Part shown: positions 33,951-46,539 of the stretch, piece by piece
Layout: each line of letters opens with the position of its first letter
Position numbering within the stretch: the first letter of the stretch is position 1
Assembly (NCBI RefSeq): GCF_002878395.1
Contig: NC_061120.1
Location: 113,835,212 to 113,899,211 of the forward strand
Source: Capsicum annuum
Taxonomy: Eukaryota; Streptophyta; Magnoliopsida; Solanales; Solanaceae
Reading direction: 5' to 3'
Length of the DNA stretch: 64,000 bases
The notes under the pieces: generated by a model
What the model saw: only the letters and a program-made list of their open reading frames with translations
What the model was told of the DNA's origin: nothing
Database searches by the model: none
Program-made: the position numbers and the translations under genes

Positions 33951-35350
33951 TATCTAATACTAAAAGAACTTTCATTCACAAAAGTAAAGAGTTAAGAAGT
34001 ACTTGAAGGTTTGAACATGAAAGAATACTGAGTGTGTGTATCATTCTCGGTATCCAAGTTATACTCATCAAACTAATGGCATATCCACTAGACCTTAACC
34101 ATAAAAATCTCTTTGTAATACAACCGCCTGACATCTTTGTCTAGAATAGAGAATAGCTTCTCTATAAAGGTCAGCCTATCATCCAAGTGAACCAAGTCCC
34201 ATGCATGTGAGACTCATTTAGGATATTGCACTGAAGCATCGACACATGAAAGCATGGTTGAATAGATGAAAAAGCTGGGGAAAGGCTATATCATAAGCTT
34301 CCTCGCAACTCTCTAAAGGATCCTGAATGGCCTGATATACCTTGGCTGAGTTTTCCCTCTTTTCAAACCTCATCACATTGTTTATGGGCAAAACATGAAG
34401 GAAAAATTAATCACCAACTCCAAACCTCAAAGTAGAAAGCCTACGGTCAACAAAACACTTTTGTATACTCTAAGCTACCTCCAACATATCCTTAATAACT
34501 CAAACTATATCCAATGACTCTCGAAGAAAGTTTGTACCCCATGGTCTAACCTATGAAATCTCAAACCAACCAACTAGAGATTGACACTGACTAGCATACC
34601 ATGCCTCAAATAATTACTATTATGGTAGGAAAACTCTTCTAAGGCTAAAAATGGCTCTCAGTTACCTCCAACGTCTATATCACAAGCTTAGAGCATGTCC
34701 TTTAAAATCTGAATAGTATGCTCCCACTGTCCATCAGTATTGGATAAAAAGCAGTACTAAGGTTGACCTAGGTACTTAGCTCCTCCTAAAATGCCCGTTA
34801 GAAGCTAGAGGTAAACTACAAACTTATATATGAAATAATAAAATGGGAATCCCATGAATACAAACCACCTCTTCAATACATATATAATATAACCTATTGG
34901 CACCGAAGAATGACTAAATTGGTATGAAATGGCAGACTTGGTCAACTTATCTATTATGACCCAAATATTATTACAATCTAAAGAAGTAGGACGTAAACCA
35001 TCAATGAAATTCATAGTAATCTGCTCCTATTTCTTCTCAGGAATAGGTAGCCTCTGAAGCAATTCTCCTTGGATCAAGTACTCGACCTTTACACATTGAA
35101 AACACAAACACAAAGATACGAAATTGCTATAACACTGCTCATATGGCTCCACTAATAAATCTTCCTCAAATCTCTATATATCTTAATTGTCCTAAGGTGA
35201 ATAAAATATCTGGATTTATGAGCCTTCTGAAGTATCAACTGAATCAAACCTTCTATTCTCAAAACATAAATACAATTGTTGAATATCAATATAACCTCAT
35301 AATATAAGGTATCCCTCCTAGACTCTCCCCTCTACACTTAATCTACAATA
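33951..35350 (-). pseudogene. Integrase and C-terminal region of the outer chromovirus pol
   Basis: The clearest stretch (35014-34805) reads MNFIDGLRPTSLDCNNIWVI and IDKLTKSAISY, the catalytic-core start of a Ty3 integrase. Further along, AFSSIQPCFHVSML matches the region before the chromodomain. Stops and frameshifts are frequent. Confidence 0.75.
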
Positions 35351-36950
35351 CCACACAACTGACTATCCTAAAACTACCAACCTTGAAGCTGCTCCAACAA
35401 AGTAGAATATTGGCCTCAACACTATTAAAAATCCTCTTAGGTTATTAAATATCAAGTCGAATCAACCTATTATATATAGAATAGATGTCTGAGGCCAACA
35501 ATCCCTACAAAACTAAAAAGAAGGACAAGCTCCCCATACTCACCATTTTTGGCTTAAGACATCTACTACTATATACGCCTTTCTCGGATGTCACAAAATA
35601 AAAAGATCATAGTCCTTCAACATCTTAATCCACCGGCATCTCAACTTAACATACTTTTGAGTCATAATATGATGAATACTATGGTGGTTAGAGAATATCT
35701 TGTAGCTAATAGCATATAGGTAATGTCACCAAATCTTAAGCACAAAATCTACCACTGCCAACTCCAAGCCATGAGTGGGATAGTTCCACTCATGCGCCTT
35801 CAACTGTCTTAAAGCATATGCTATAATTTGGACTTACTATATCAGAACACAACCTACACCAACACCTAAATTATCATTATATATGGTAAATCCCTTTCCC
35901 TTTACTAGGAAAGTTAGAATAGAAGTTGAAGTAAAAAAAGTCCTTGAGCTTTAGAAATCTTATTTCACTCTCATTGGACCACTGAAATAAAACCTCCTGC
36001 CTAGTCAATCTGGTCATAGGTGCTATAATAGAGGTGAAGCCCTTAATGAAATATCTGTAATATTATGCCAACTCATTAAAGTTGAGAACCTCAGCTAGAG
36101 ATATAGGACTAAATCTTCACTGGGTCTACTATAATCCTATCATCAGATATCACGTGACCTAAGAATGTTATAGACTCAAGCTAGAGCTTGCACTTTGAGA
36201 ATTTGGCATAAAGCAATGATCTCTTAAAGTGTAAAGAATAATCCTTCAATATTGCTCGTGATTCTCCCTACTCCTTGAGTACAAAAGGATATAATCAGTA
36301 AATACAATCGTGGAAGGGTTTAAATAAGGCATGAATACATGGCTCATCAAATCCATGAACATTGTTGGGGAATCGGTCAACCTAAAAGACATCACTAGGA
36401 ATGCATAATGGTTGTAGCTAGTCCTGAAGGCTATCTTAGGGATATCCACTGCCCAAATCCCCAACTGATGGTAGCCAGATCTCAAGTCAATCTTAGAGAA
36501 CACGGATACACCCTGAAGCTAGTCAAATATATCATTGATACAAGGAATAGGATAAATATTTATCACTTTTACTTATTTAGTTTTCTATAATCGATACACA
36601 TAAGTAATGAACCATTCTTATCTGCAAACAGAATAGGACCACCCTAAGGAAAAATGCTTGATCTAATAAACCCTTACATGGAATATCTTAAAGATAAATA
36701 TTTTACTTTCTTAGCTAAAAAAAACTATATGATAAGGTGTAAAAGAGGTGGGTTAGGTGCCTGGCTCAAGATCAATAACATAATTTATATCATGCTCAGT
36801 ACAAAGGCCAGGTAGGTTGGTAGAAAAGACATTAGTGAACTAATGGACTACAAGAATAGAGTTAAGTAGACAACTCTCATACTAACTTCACGAACATATG
36901 CAATGTAAGACGTACACTCTCTCGATTCTAGTATCCTATCCCAAATATAA
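35351..36950 (-). pseudogene. Reverse transcriptase and RNase H of the outer chromovirus
   Basis: 36503-36246 reads [36 protein letters not shown] and [14 protein letters not shown]. These are RT core motifs, but the catalytic FxDD box is FTDY, so the last Asp is lost. RNase H follows at lower coordinates in broken frames. Confidence 0.8.
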
Positions 36951-38736
36951 AAAAATAATCCCCTTCAATGTGTGACTATAAGTATTCTACCGCACAACTG
37001 GGGCTATGCCAGGCTTGGATAAGAAAACGGTTTTGGAAAAGTAATCCAAGATTGTATGATGGGGGTATAATCAGTCCATGCCCAGAATCATATAAAAATC
37101 AATCGTGTGTAGCACAATAAGATCAGATCAAGTAACATACTTCCAAATAGTCATAATAAATTATATATACATGATCCACTACTAACAAATCATCCACGGG
37201 AGTAGCTATACTCATAGACATAGATAATGGCTCACATGACAACCCAAACTAAGATAAATAATAAGCAAAAATATATGAATATGTTTATCTTGGATCAAAT
37301 AAAGTAAAGCTAGCTGATGGCACATTAAAATTGTACCTGTAATAACTGCATCTAAAACCTTCACCTTTGGCCTATCGGGAATAACATATAGATGAACCCA
37401 CCAGTCTCTACTGGATGCCTACCCAACCACCTTCCTTACCTACCTGAGGACCTCCACGAAAACCCTAGGGAATACCCTTCTAAACTCATACACAACCCCA
37501 AGATGGGAGTGGCACTGACTTGATTGGTAAAAATCTATGTGTAATAGGCTTAATCATCCTGCACTAGGGACACTTTTAAGTGAAATGATCATAAATGTCA
37601 TAATCAAAACATTCCTTGGGCACTTTAACCTGACGAAAAAGCCCAACCGATCCAAAATAACCACCTTAGTTAGAAGGCCCTAACTGAATTCCCCTCAAAG
37701 CCAGACCACTACTCTTCCCATTGAAATTACTATAACCAAGATGACCCCTATTTAAGATCTTTATCACTAATTTAATGGGACTACTAGACTGGCCCTGTGG
37801 CTTATATTATTGTTGTTGTGGATATCTATATTAAAACCTCTACGTTTGAACTATGAGCCCTTATGGATCCCATTATAATTGCCATACAAACGAGGTCTCT
37901 TATCACTACCCCCATAGGCCTCGCAATCCAAATCCTCTATAGTGTGAGCATAGTTAATAATATCAATAATTGATCTACCTATAGTTACCTAACTTTGCGT
38001 AGCCATTCAGAGTGAAAGTCTCAAACCTCCGACAAAGAATTGTATCTTTTCATACTCAGTAAGTATACTTATGGTGGTATGTTTAGATAATTAATGTAAC
38101 CTTGCCTTATACTATGCCACTATCATAAAACTTTTTGTAACCTTATGAAATATTCCTCTGATGCTCGCACATATTGCAAGGCATGTACCTCTCTAAAAAA
38201 GCTTCGGTGAACTGAATCCATGTCATAGAAGGAGATCCAGTTGGCCTATATTCAAGATATCTTCTCCACGACTATCTTATTTCTTTATCAAACTATAAAG
38301 TAGTGTAATACATACCATGTGGCTGAACCAAGACCAAATTACTTAACCTCTTCTCACAGATGGTAAGGAACATAGATTCATTCTATCCTAGGAACCTTAG
38401 AAAACTTGGTAGAGCCAATCTAAGAAACTATCCTAATATTTTTTGCTTCTCAAAATTCATGGCTAGCTAAGTTATTGCTGGCATAATGTCACCTATTTTA
38501 TCCTACTAGTAGGTAAGTCAAACCATAACCCAAAATATTGAGTAATGGGCTAATAGGTAGAAGAGCAATAAATAAGGACAAAATAGTAATAATAAGCAAC
38601 AAGCAAAAGATATATATACAAATGTGCCATACAATAGAGGAAAGAGGACAAAATTAACAAAAAAATAACCCAAGACCATTTAAGGTCAGTAGAAGAGCCA
38701 CTTTTCCCAAAAGGTGTACTAGACAATGTCAAAATA
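36951..38736 (-). pseudogene. Gag, zinc knuckle and protease region of the outer chromovirus
   Basis: Around 37556-37620 the minus strand encodes a CFDYDIYDHF-CP knuckle-like segment (one Cys lost). Around 37980-38480 scattered gag motifs occur (FLRL, KARLH-LSKH, FVGGLRLSL). The protease between 37330 and 36950 is inferred from position only. No open frame is long. Confidence 0.6.
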
Positions 38737-38742
38737 TATGTC

Positions 38743-41310
38743 TGTAATGCCCTAAATCTGATACCCGGAATGCTACACGGTGCTAGGAATCCTGAAAGAC
38801 CATAAGCTAACCCATGAATGATATCTGTAACTGAGCACTGCATAATATACTATATAAATGCACAATAAAAGGGCTAAAATGACATAAGGTTCAAATATCT
38901 GATAGAACATAACATCTAGAAGTATGATATATCAATACCGAAACTGAAATAAACTGTCTAAATATGCTCTTCTGAAAGCCTCTAAACTGTCTGAAAATTA
39001 CAGAGTTGATGGGACATGTTCCCAACTAACTCCGTCTACTAAAATTGAAATAATGAAGTAATGAAATAATCATGCTATCCTCAAATGATGAGGACTCACT
39101 GAAAATCTACTACTGCTGGCTGAATCTGAAGCTAAGTGCTAACGGGAACTTAAGCATCTGAACCTATGGTGTAAAAAACCATAGCGTAGAAGAAAAGTAT
39201 GCGTTAGTACATCTGAATATACTGGTATACAAAGTGAGGCAGGCTGAATGCATTGGGTTCTTATGCAGGAATAATACTAACTAACTGAATAACATGAATG
39301 TGAGAATACATGCATAAATAAATGAGATCGTGACAATACAGACTACTAAGTCTGAATATTGATAACATGAGTTTTGTATAACTGATATACTGTTAACTGA
39401 GTGACTATGTCTGACAGTCCTGATTCTGATGGAACTAGTTGAGTTTCATACTGAACTGAGTGACCATATCTGACAGTCCTGAATCTAAAGAACTATCTGA
39501 GTTCTTTTACTAAGACTAAGACTGAGACTGTGGGAAGTAGTTAAAATTCTTTTTTTCTGTATAGAGTTAGGGTTCAATCTATAACCCTAATTCGAAGGGT
39601 GTCAATACCGCACCACTGGTAAGGACAAGCTGTGAGTGACCCTCATCTGGCAGTATCCCTAAAAAAATGATGGGACCCTCAACTGGCAGTGTTAATCCAT
39701 CTCATTAACCCTCAACTGTCAGTGTTGATGTCCCAACCTATGCTGGCTACATAGTTCTAGAATGGAAGGATTTTTTCTAAGGGTCACACCCTATATTGTC
39801 AATGTGTGCCCTCATCCTTGGGTTCGCTCAGTGCTTAATCCTACTCCCAACTAAATAGACACCGAACTAATTATACTGAGATAAACTGGACTTAGTTCAC
39901 TAAGTTCCGTGGACTAATAGAATGTTACTGAATTCTGTTAACTAACTGAGTTCATGAGATTACTGAGTTTTCCTGAGTTATGTAACTGACAGAATTTTAT
40001 TGAGTTCTGAAACTGACAGAGAATACTACTGATCATGGCGTGACTGAGATTATCTTAAAACTAACACTGGCTCTAGGTACACCACTAAATTGTTGGGTAC
40101 AAGTATCCCCAGGACTCGATAGCATGATACTGACAAGACATGACACTTTTTCAACACATGACCATAGTCAACAATTCATAGTACCAATGTTGGGGATTTT
40201 CATAAAGTATTTGTATGTCATAAGCTTACATATGAATAGGAATACATATAAACATATCACAATTTCAAAAGTCTAATCTCATGAGCATTCCACCAAACCC
40301 TTACAATGCATAACAATAACAAAGAGGTCATTGTGAACATAAGGGTAAAGCATGGATTCATCAATTTGGTTGCAATTGAGTCATAAAGCATAATTCTTAT
40401 TTTTTTAGGTATTTTAGCAAACACCTTGCATGCATAACTTGAGTCTTAGAAATTAACATTAAAATAATACATCATGGCAACATTTTTCACTTCAAATACA
40501 AGAATTCCAACCACATGCTAAGATAATTTCATTATATGTGTTAAAGATATCAACTTGGTAATCATACAACAACATAAACATGGATATGATTCAATTCATA
40601 ACATGGAATTCAAAATTTATATTTTTGAAAGGGTTTCTTGAGCTTCATGGGTGAAAAGAACTCATGAATTAACACTTTAAATTCCTTGGATGGAAGTTTC
40701 TTGAAGATTAATAGTGGAATCTCTTGGATTAGAACCATCAATTGAAAACCCTAGACTTGTTCCTTAGGGAATTTGAGAGAAACAACTATATTTTGGTGAA
40801 AACCTAGCTGAATATCGTGTTATAGGCATATATAAGGGTGGGAAATTGACACTTTTACCCTTAAAAAGGCAGATATTTAATGACTGAAAATTGGGCATCA
40901 AGGCAATTGGTGACGCGGTGATGGCATCAATGCGATACCCGATGCATCGCGCCTTGATCGCATCAAGCCTCAGTTTTTTTTACTAGCAGTCCCTACAATA
41001 ATGTTAACCAACTTGATAGGCAATACGGCACACCAAGATCATATTAGTCCACTATTTTGGGACACCAAACGAGGTCTTAACGAGTTTTAAAAAATCTAAA
41101 ACTCATTCGGGAACACCTATCAACCTCGCTGATCATGAATCAACAAAATATGGACCATAAAGGGACATTAAGGTCACAAAATAAGATTTCCAACTTTTGA
41201 AGGCCAAAAATAAACTAAGTCTGGGAACTTAGCTAGAATTTTTTAAGTCTGAGACCCCTTAACAAACCTAAAAGGATGAATTAAGCTTAGAAATTTTGTG
41301 AGGTCTTACA
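38743..41310 (-). mobile_element. 3' LTR of the gag-only element
   Basis: 2568 bp, edges tgtaatgccc at low coordinate and gtcttaca at high coordinate. Directly abuts the polypurine tract at 41311-41330. Confidence 0.88.
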
Positions 41311-41859
41311 ATATCTCTCCCTTGGGAACATTCGTAACTCTCATGATATCTGTAACCTTCTAAACCTGATCAAGGATTTCTTGAGGGTCCTCATCTAACT
41401 TAGACTCAAAGAAAGAAAGAGGATTCATTCGAGTGAAGTCCTGAATCCTAGCTACAATTGAATTAGCCATTGATTTGGCCGAAATGATAGCTTGTCATTC
41501 ATTCTGGGTATCAACTGAATTAGCAAGAGTAGTGAATACAACTCTGAACTCTACATGACAAACATGTTCTTCCAAAGGATCTGCTTGGACGGGCTGAGGG
41601 GCTGACTGATTTGTGTTTTTCTTTTGGGAGGCATGTTCTGTAAGTGAAAAGGGAGAAATGTATCAAATTGAGAGTTAAATTTGAGCTCATGCTCACTGGC
41701 ACGACATGAATACTAAAATAAGGAAAATTGTTCCTAAAACATCTTATAGCCTCTTGTACATAAATATGGCGTGCAACACACTCATGCATAAGAATCTACT
41801 AGATATGGCTTTTCAGACTTCCTAGGACACTATTGAACCTTAAACTATGATACCAAGTT
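41311..41859 (-). pseudogene. Gag N-terminus fused to the polypurine tract
   Basis: In the minus sense the region starts with a PBS-like tggtatcatagt (41844-41855; tRNA-Met type with changes) and a leader. Gag then begins MPPKRKTQISQPLSPSKQIL near 41630 and continues in broken frames to IVARIQDFTRMNPLSFFESK and DEDPQEILDQV. It then runs into the polypurine tract, so the rest of gag and all of pol are deleted. Confidence 0.82.
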
Positions 41860-44443
41860 CATAACACCCTAAATGTGATAGCCAAAACTCTAAACGGTGC
41901 TTGCAATCCCGAAGGACCACAAGCTAACCCATGATTGATATCTTTAACTAAGCACTGCATAATATACTGTATAAATATAGAATAAAAGGATTGAAAAGAC
42001 AAAAGGTTAAAATATCTGATAAAATATAACATCTAGAAATGTGGTATATCAATACCAAAACTGAAATAAACTATCTGAACATGCTAGTCTAAAAGCCTCT
42101 AAACTATCTGAAAACTGTAGAGTTAATGGGACATGTCCCCAACTAACTCCGTCTACTAAAAATGAAATAATGAAGTAATAAAATAATCATGCTATCCTCG
42201 AATGATGAGAACTCACTACAAATATATTGTTGCTAGCTAAATCTGAAGCCAAGTGTGATCGAGAACTTGAGTATCCGAACCTATGGTATAAAAATCCATA
42301 GCACAGAAGAAAAGTATGTGTTAGTTCATCTGAATGTACTAGTATGTAAAGTGAGGTAGGCTAAATGTATGAGGTTCATATGCATGAACAATACTAACTG
42401 ACTGTATAACATGAACGTGAGAATACATGCATGAATACGTAAATGTAAATGAGATCATGATAATACTGACTACTGAGCCTGAATACTGATAACATGAGTT
42501 TCGTATAACTGATATACAGTTAACTGAGTGACTGTGTCTGACAGTCCTGATTCTGATGGAACTAGCTGAGTTTCATACTGAACTGAGTGATTATATCTGA
42601 CAGTCCTGAATCTAAAGAACTATCTGAGTTCTTTTACTGAGACTAAGACTGAGACTATGAGAAGTAGTCATCTAACCGACATGCACCTTTTCTATATAGA
42701 GTTGGGGTCTAATTTGTAACCCCAATTGGGAGGGTGTCAATACCGCGCCATTGGTAAGGACAAATTGTGAGTGACCCTAATCTGGTAGTGTTCTCAAATG
42801 AGAATGGTGGGACCCTCAACTGGCAGTGTTAATCTACCTCATCACCCTCAACTATCAGTGTTAATGTCCATGCTAGCTACATAGTTCTAGAATGCAAGGA
42901 TTGCTTCTAAGGGTCACACCCCCTGCTTTCAGTGTATGCTCTCATCCTTGGGTTCGATCGGAGCTAAATCCTACTCCGAACTCAATAGACACTAAACTAA
43001 TTATACTGAGATGAACTGGACGGAGTTCACTAAGTTCCATGAACTGAAGGAATGTTACTAAATTCTGTTAACTGACTGAGTTCATGAGATTACTGAGTTT
43101 TCCTGAGTCATGTAACTGAATGAATTCTATTGAGCACTAAAACTGACTGAGAATACTACTAATCATGGCATGACTGAGATCATCTTAAAACTGACATTGG
43201 CTTTAGGAAAACAACTAAATTGTCGGGTACAAGTACCCCAGGACTCGATAGCATGATACAGACAAGACATGACACTTCTTGAGCAGATGATCATAGTCAA
43301 CAATTCATAGTACAAACGTTGGATATTTTCATGAAGTATTTCTATGTCATAAGCTTACAAATGAATAGGAATACATATAAACATGTCATAATTTTATAAG
43401 TATAATCTCATGAGGATTCCACCAAACTATTACAATGTATAACAATAACATGAAGGTCATTGTGAACATAAGGGTAAATCATGGATTCATTAATTTTGTC
43501 GCAATTGAGTCATAAAGCATAATTCTTATTCTTTTAGGTATTTTAGCAAATACCTTTCATGTATAACTTGAGGCTTAGGCATGGACATTAAAATAATACA
43601 TCATGGCAATATTTTCACTTCAAATACAAGAATTCCAACCACATGCTTACGTAATTTCATTATATGTATTAAAGATTTCATCTTGGTAATCATACAACAA
43701 CATAAGCATGGATTTGATTCAATTCATAACATGGAATTCAAAATTTATATTTTTGAAAGAGTTTCTTGAGCTTCATGGGTGAAAGGAACCCATGAATCAA
43801 CACTTTACATACCTAAGATGGAAGTTTCTTGAAGATTAATGGTGGAATCTCCTGGATTAGTACCTTTAATTGAAAACCCTAGACTTGTTCCTTAGGGAAT
43901 TTGAGAGAAACAACTATATTTTGGTGAAAACCTAGTTGAATATCATGTTATACGCTTATATAGGGGTGGTAAATCAACCATTTTACCCTTAAAGATGCGG
44001 ATATTTAATGACAAAAAACTAGGCATCGATACGATTAGCGACGCAGCGCATCAATAGCATCGATGTGATACCTGACGCATCGCGCCATGATCGTGCCAAG
44101 CCTCAATTTTTATTACTGGCAGTCTCTGCAACAATATTAACCAACGCGCTAGGCAATGCGACACGCCAAGAAAGCATTGGTCCACTATTTTAGGACACCA
44201 AATGAGGTCTAAACGAATTCTAAAAATTCTGACACTTGTCCGGAAAGACCTGTCGACCTATCTAATAATGAATCAACAAAATATGGACCATTAAGCGACA
44301 CTAAGGTCATGAAATGAGATTGCCAACTTTCAATGGCCAAAAATAAGCTAAGTCTAGGAACATGCCAAGAATTTTCTAAGTCTGAGACCCCTTGACAAAC
44401 TTAATAGAATTAATTAAGCTTCAAAATTTTTTGAGATCTTAAA
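41860..44443 (-). mobile_element. 5' LTR of the gag-only element
   Basis: 2584 bp, similar along its length to 38743-41310 with scattered substitutions. Its outer end is mutated (ttaaa instead of ttaca), so only the position of the TSD fixes the edge. Confidence 0.88.
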
Positions 44444-44444
44444 A

Positions 44445-44966
44445 TGTCATAGTCTCAGAATATACAAAATAAGAATATCATAAAAGTAGAAAGAGAAGGA
44501 TCAACTAGAGACTTTGATAGCTCACCCAAATCTTCGATCCACAGCATATCCAAAAAGATGTAGAAGCAAGTATGAGTACCAAAACATGGGGTAGTCAATA
44601 GACATCATAGATCGATTGATATTACATATAGTAAAAGAATAAATAACATATGAATTGGTATACTAAAGAATGTAAATGAGGGTTAGAAATGAAATAATAG
44701 GCTATGCTAAGGGAAAGCAATAAATCGAATATAATTAACTCAAATGCCAAAATACATACTATCCATAACCTAACTCACCCCGCTAAGTCATAAGGTAAAC
44801 ACAAGTAGAACTAAACAACACAAAGCCTTCATAAAAATTATGGATACAAACAATGTGTGGTATTAGTATAAAGCCAAATATAATAGTAAGAAGTTAAAAG
44901 GGATTCAAGGTATGGTATGCCTACCATATAATCCTCCTACAGCCATAAACATAAAGGGTCAAGATA

Positions 44967-45014
<48 letters not shown>

Positions 45015-46536
45015 CGAACTCAAACAGAAACTGACAAAAGATAACCATTACACCAAGTGTCAAACTTGAGCAAAAATAAAATAATATAATCAATAAACTA
45101 GGGGTCAGACTCGAATCGGAACTCATAAGAAGCAAAACATAGTGGCAACCAGAATCATAATCCCTTTCAAGTCCATCTTATCATTTTTGCTATTTTTAGG
45201 AGGTCAAATAAATTAAAAGATAATTAGTTCTATTTACTAAGTCCAAAGTCAAGATTTAAAGCCACACACTAGCCTTCCAAGGGTAACAAAGTTAAAAAGT
45301 CCTATTATAATAACTAAGCCCAAGTAATAGTTTAAAGAAGGTCTTTTTTACTCATTTAGGTCAAACTATGCATGATTTTAAAGCAGCTTATCTTAAAAAG
45401 AGTGATAATGCCTACTACAAGTCCTGAAAACCCGTCCCAAGGCAAGCACCTACTCAAACCTTGGCTAAGACTTTGAAATCAAACCCCAAGGCCTTAAGGA
45501 GGCTAATTCGGATCCTAAAGGATACACAAACACTAATTTAAGAGGAAACATAGTCGAAATCTACTCTAAAAGTCCCTACTCTACTAAGACTAGTTAGAAG
45601 TTACTCAAAAAATATCCAAACCATAAGAAACTACCCACAACTAGCATAATAGCACACTAATACCATAATCAAGGAAAGTTTATAAGAAGGGTAAGCCATA
45701 CCTAGATGCCATCGAAAACACGTTAAATCCTTATAATAAAGCTATTCCATTTTGTGAAGTTTCCAACCACTGTCAAACTATCAAAAAATAATATTCTTTG
45801 TATCAAGATGAGAACAACAACAACCATATTGCAAATATACGCTTTGGGTCAAAAATTGAGCTAAAAAAATCCCCCTATGGGGCCATTTTGTAGAATCCCA
45901 AAATTGAAACCACTATAATATCCCTCGGGTCATAACGAGATAGTGCTCAAAAGTTGGGACTGATTAGTCCTCAAATACGTGTTCAAATCAACCTGAAAAG
46001 CTTGAGAAAAATAAGAATTTAAACTATGAATTAAACAAAAATTAAGCATGAAACTTATGAGATTAAGATGATAAAATAATCACTTTAGTGTTTCCAAGTC
46101 AATCCCAGCTTCAATTATTGATTTCCCACTGATTCGAGATCCCAAAGTCACTTATGGTGTTTATACTTCAAAAAAAATAAGGGCTGCAATAAAAGAAGCT
46201 ATTTATACTTCAAGGGGTTTTTTCATCACTATCGTAGGACTCTACTAATAGGCACGATGGCCTATCCATGCAATCGTGATGCATAAGTTGGTATGATCCC
46301 TCAACCCTCCTTTATTGTGGTTGTTTGCCCTAGTATCTCAATATCAATGACCAAAATGCAAAAACCTTTATAGTCGATAAAGTCCTTATTGCGATAGTGA
46401 TGAAGGATTTGGGCCTGCACTAGGTGTTGATGCACCAAAAACTTTTCTAAGTTGTAAAATCTCTAGATGAACCCTTGAGATTTGTTTGGAATCCCATGAA
46501 TAAAAATGAAATATGTTACCCTACCAAATTTGATAT
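44445..46536 (-). mobile_element. 5' LTR of the outer chromovirus, truncated
   Basis: Begins tgtcatagtctcag, comparable to tgtcatgaccc at 30687, and can be followed to ccctaccaaatttga at about 46530 (compare 33530-33545). The last 400 bases or so of the LTR are missing where LINE sequence begins. Confidence 0.6.
44964..45015. repeat. (ATA)n microsatellite
   Basis: A run of about 17 ataata units within the outer LTR. Not present at the matching place in the other LTR, so it expanded after insertion. Confidence 0.9.
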
Positions 46537-46539
46537 TTG

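Larger units (their letters stand above)
38743..44443 (-). mobile_element. Internally deleted, gag-only LTR element with 5-bp TSD
   Basis: 5701 bp: 5' LTR 41860-44443, internal region 41311-41859, 3' LTR 38743-41310 (minus strand). A perfect target duplication ATGTC flanks it (38738-38742 and 44444-44448). The LTRs belong to the same family as 23178-25691, including inverted CTGTCAGATGAGGG motifs. The internal region keeps the PBS, leader and gag N-terminus and then jumps to the polypurine tract, so it must have depended on enzymes from another element. Confidence 0.9.
30687..46536 (-). mobile_element. Degenerate chromovirus (Ty3/gypsy) with nested insertion
   Basis: On the minus strand: 5' LTR (about 44445-46536, truncated), gag and pol (about 38700 down to 33951), 3' LTR (30687-33950). 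The two LTRs share long stretches, for example around 33075-33180 and 46080-46170. The internal region is split from its 5' LTR by a younger element at 38743-44443. I could not find a clear PBS. Confidence 0.75.
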
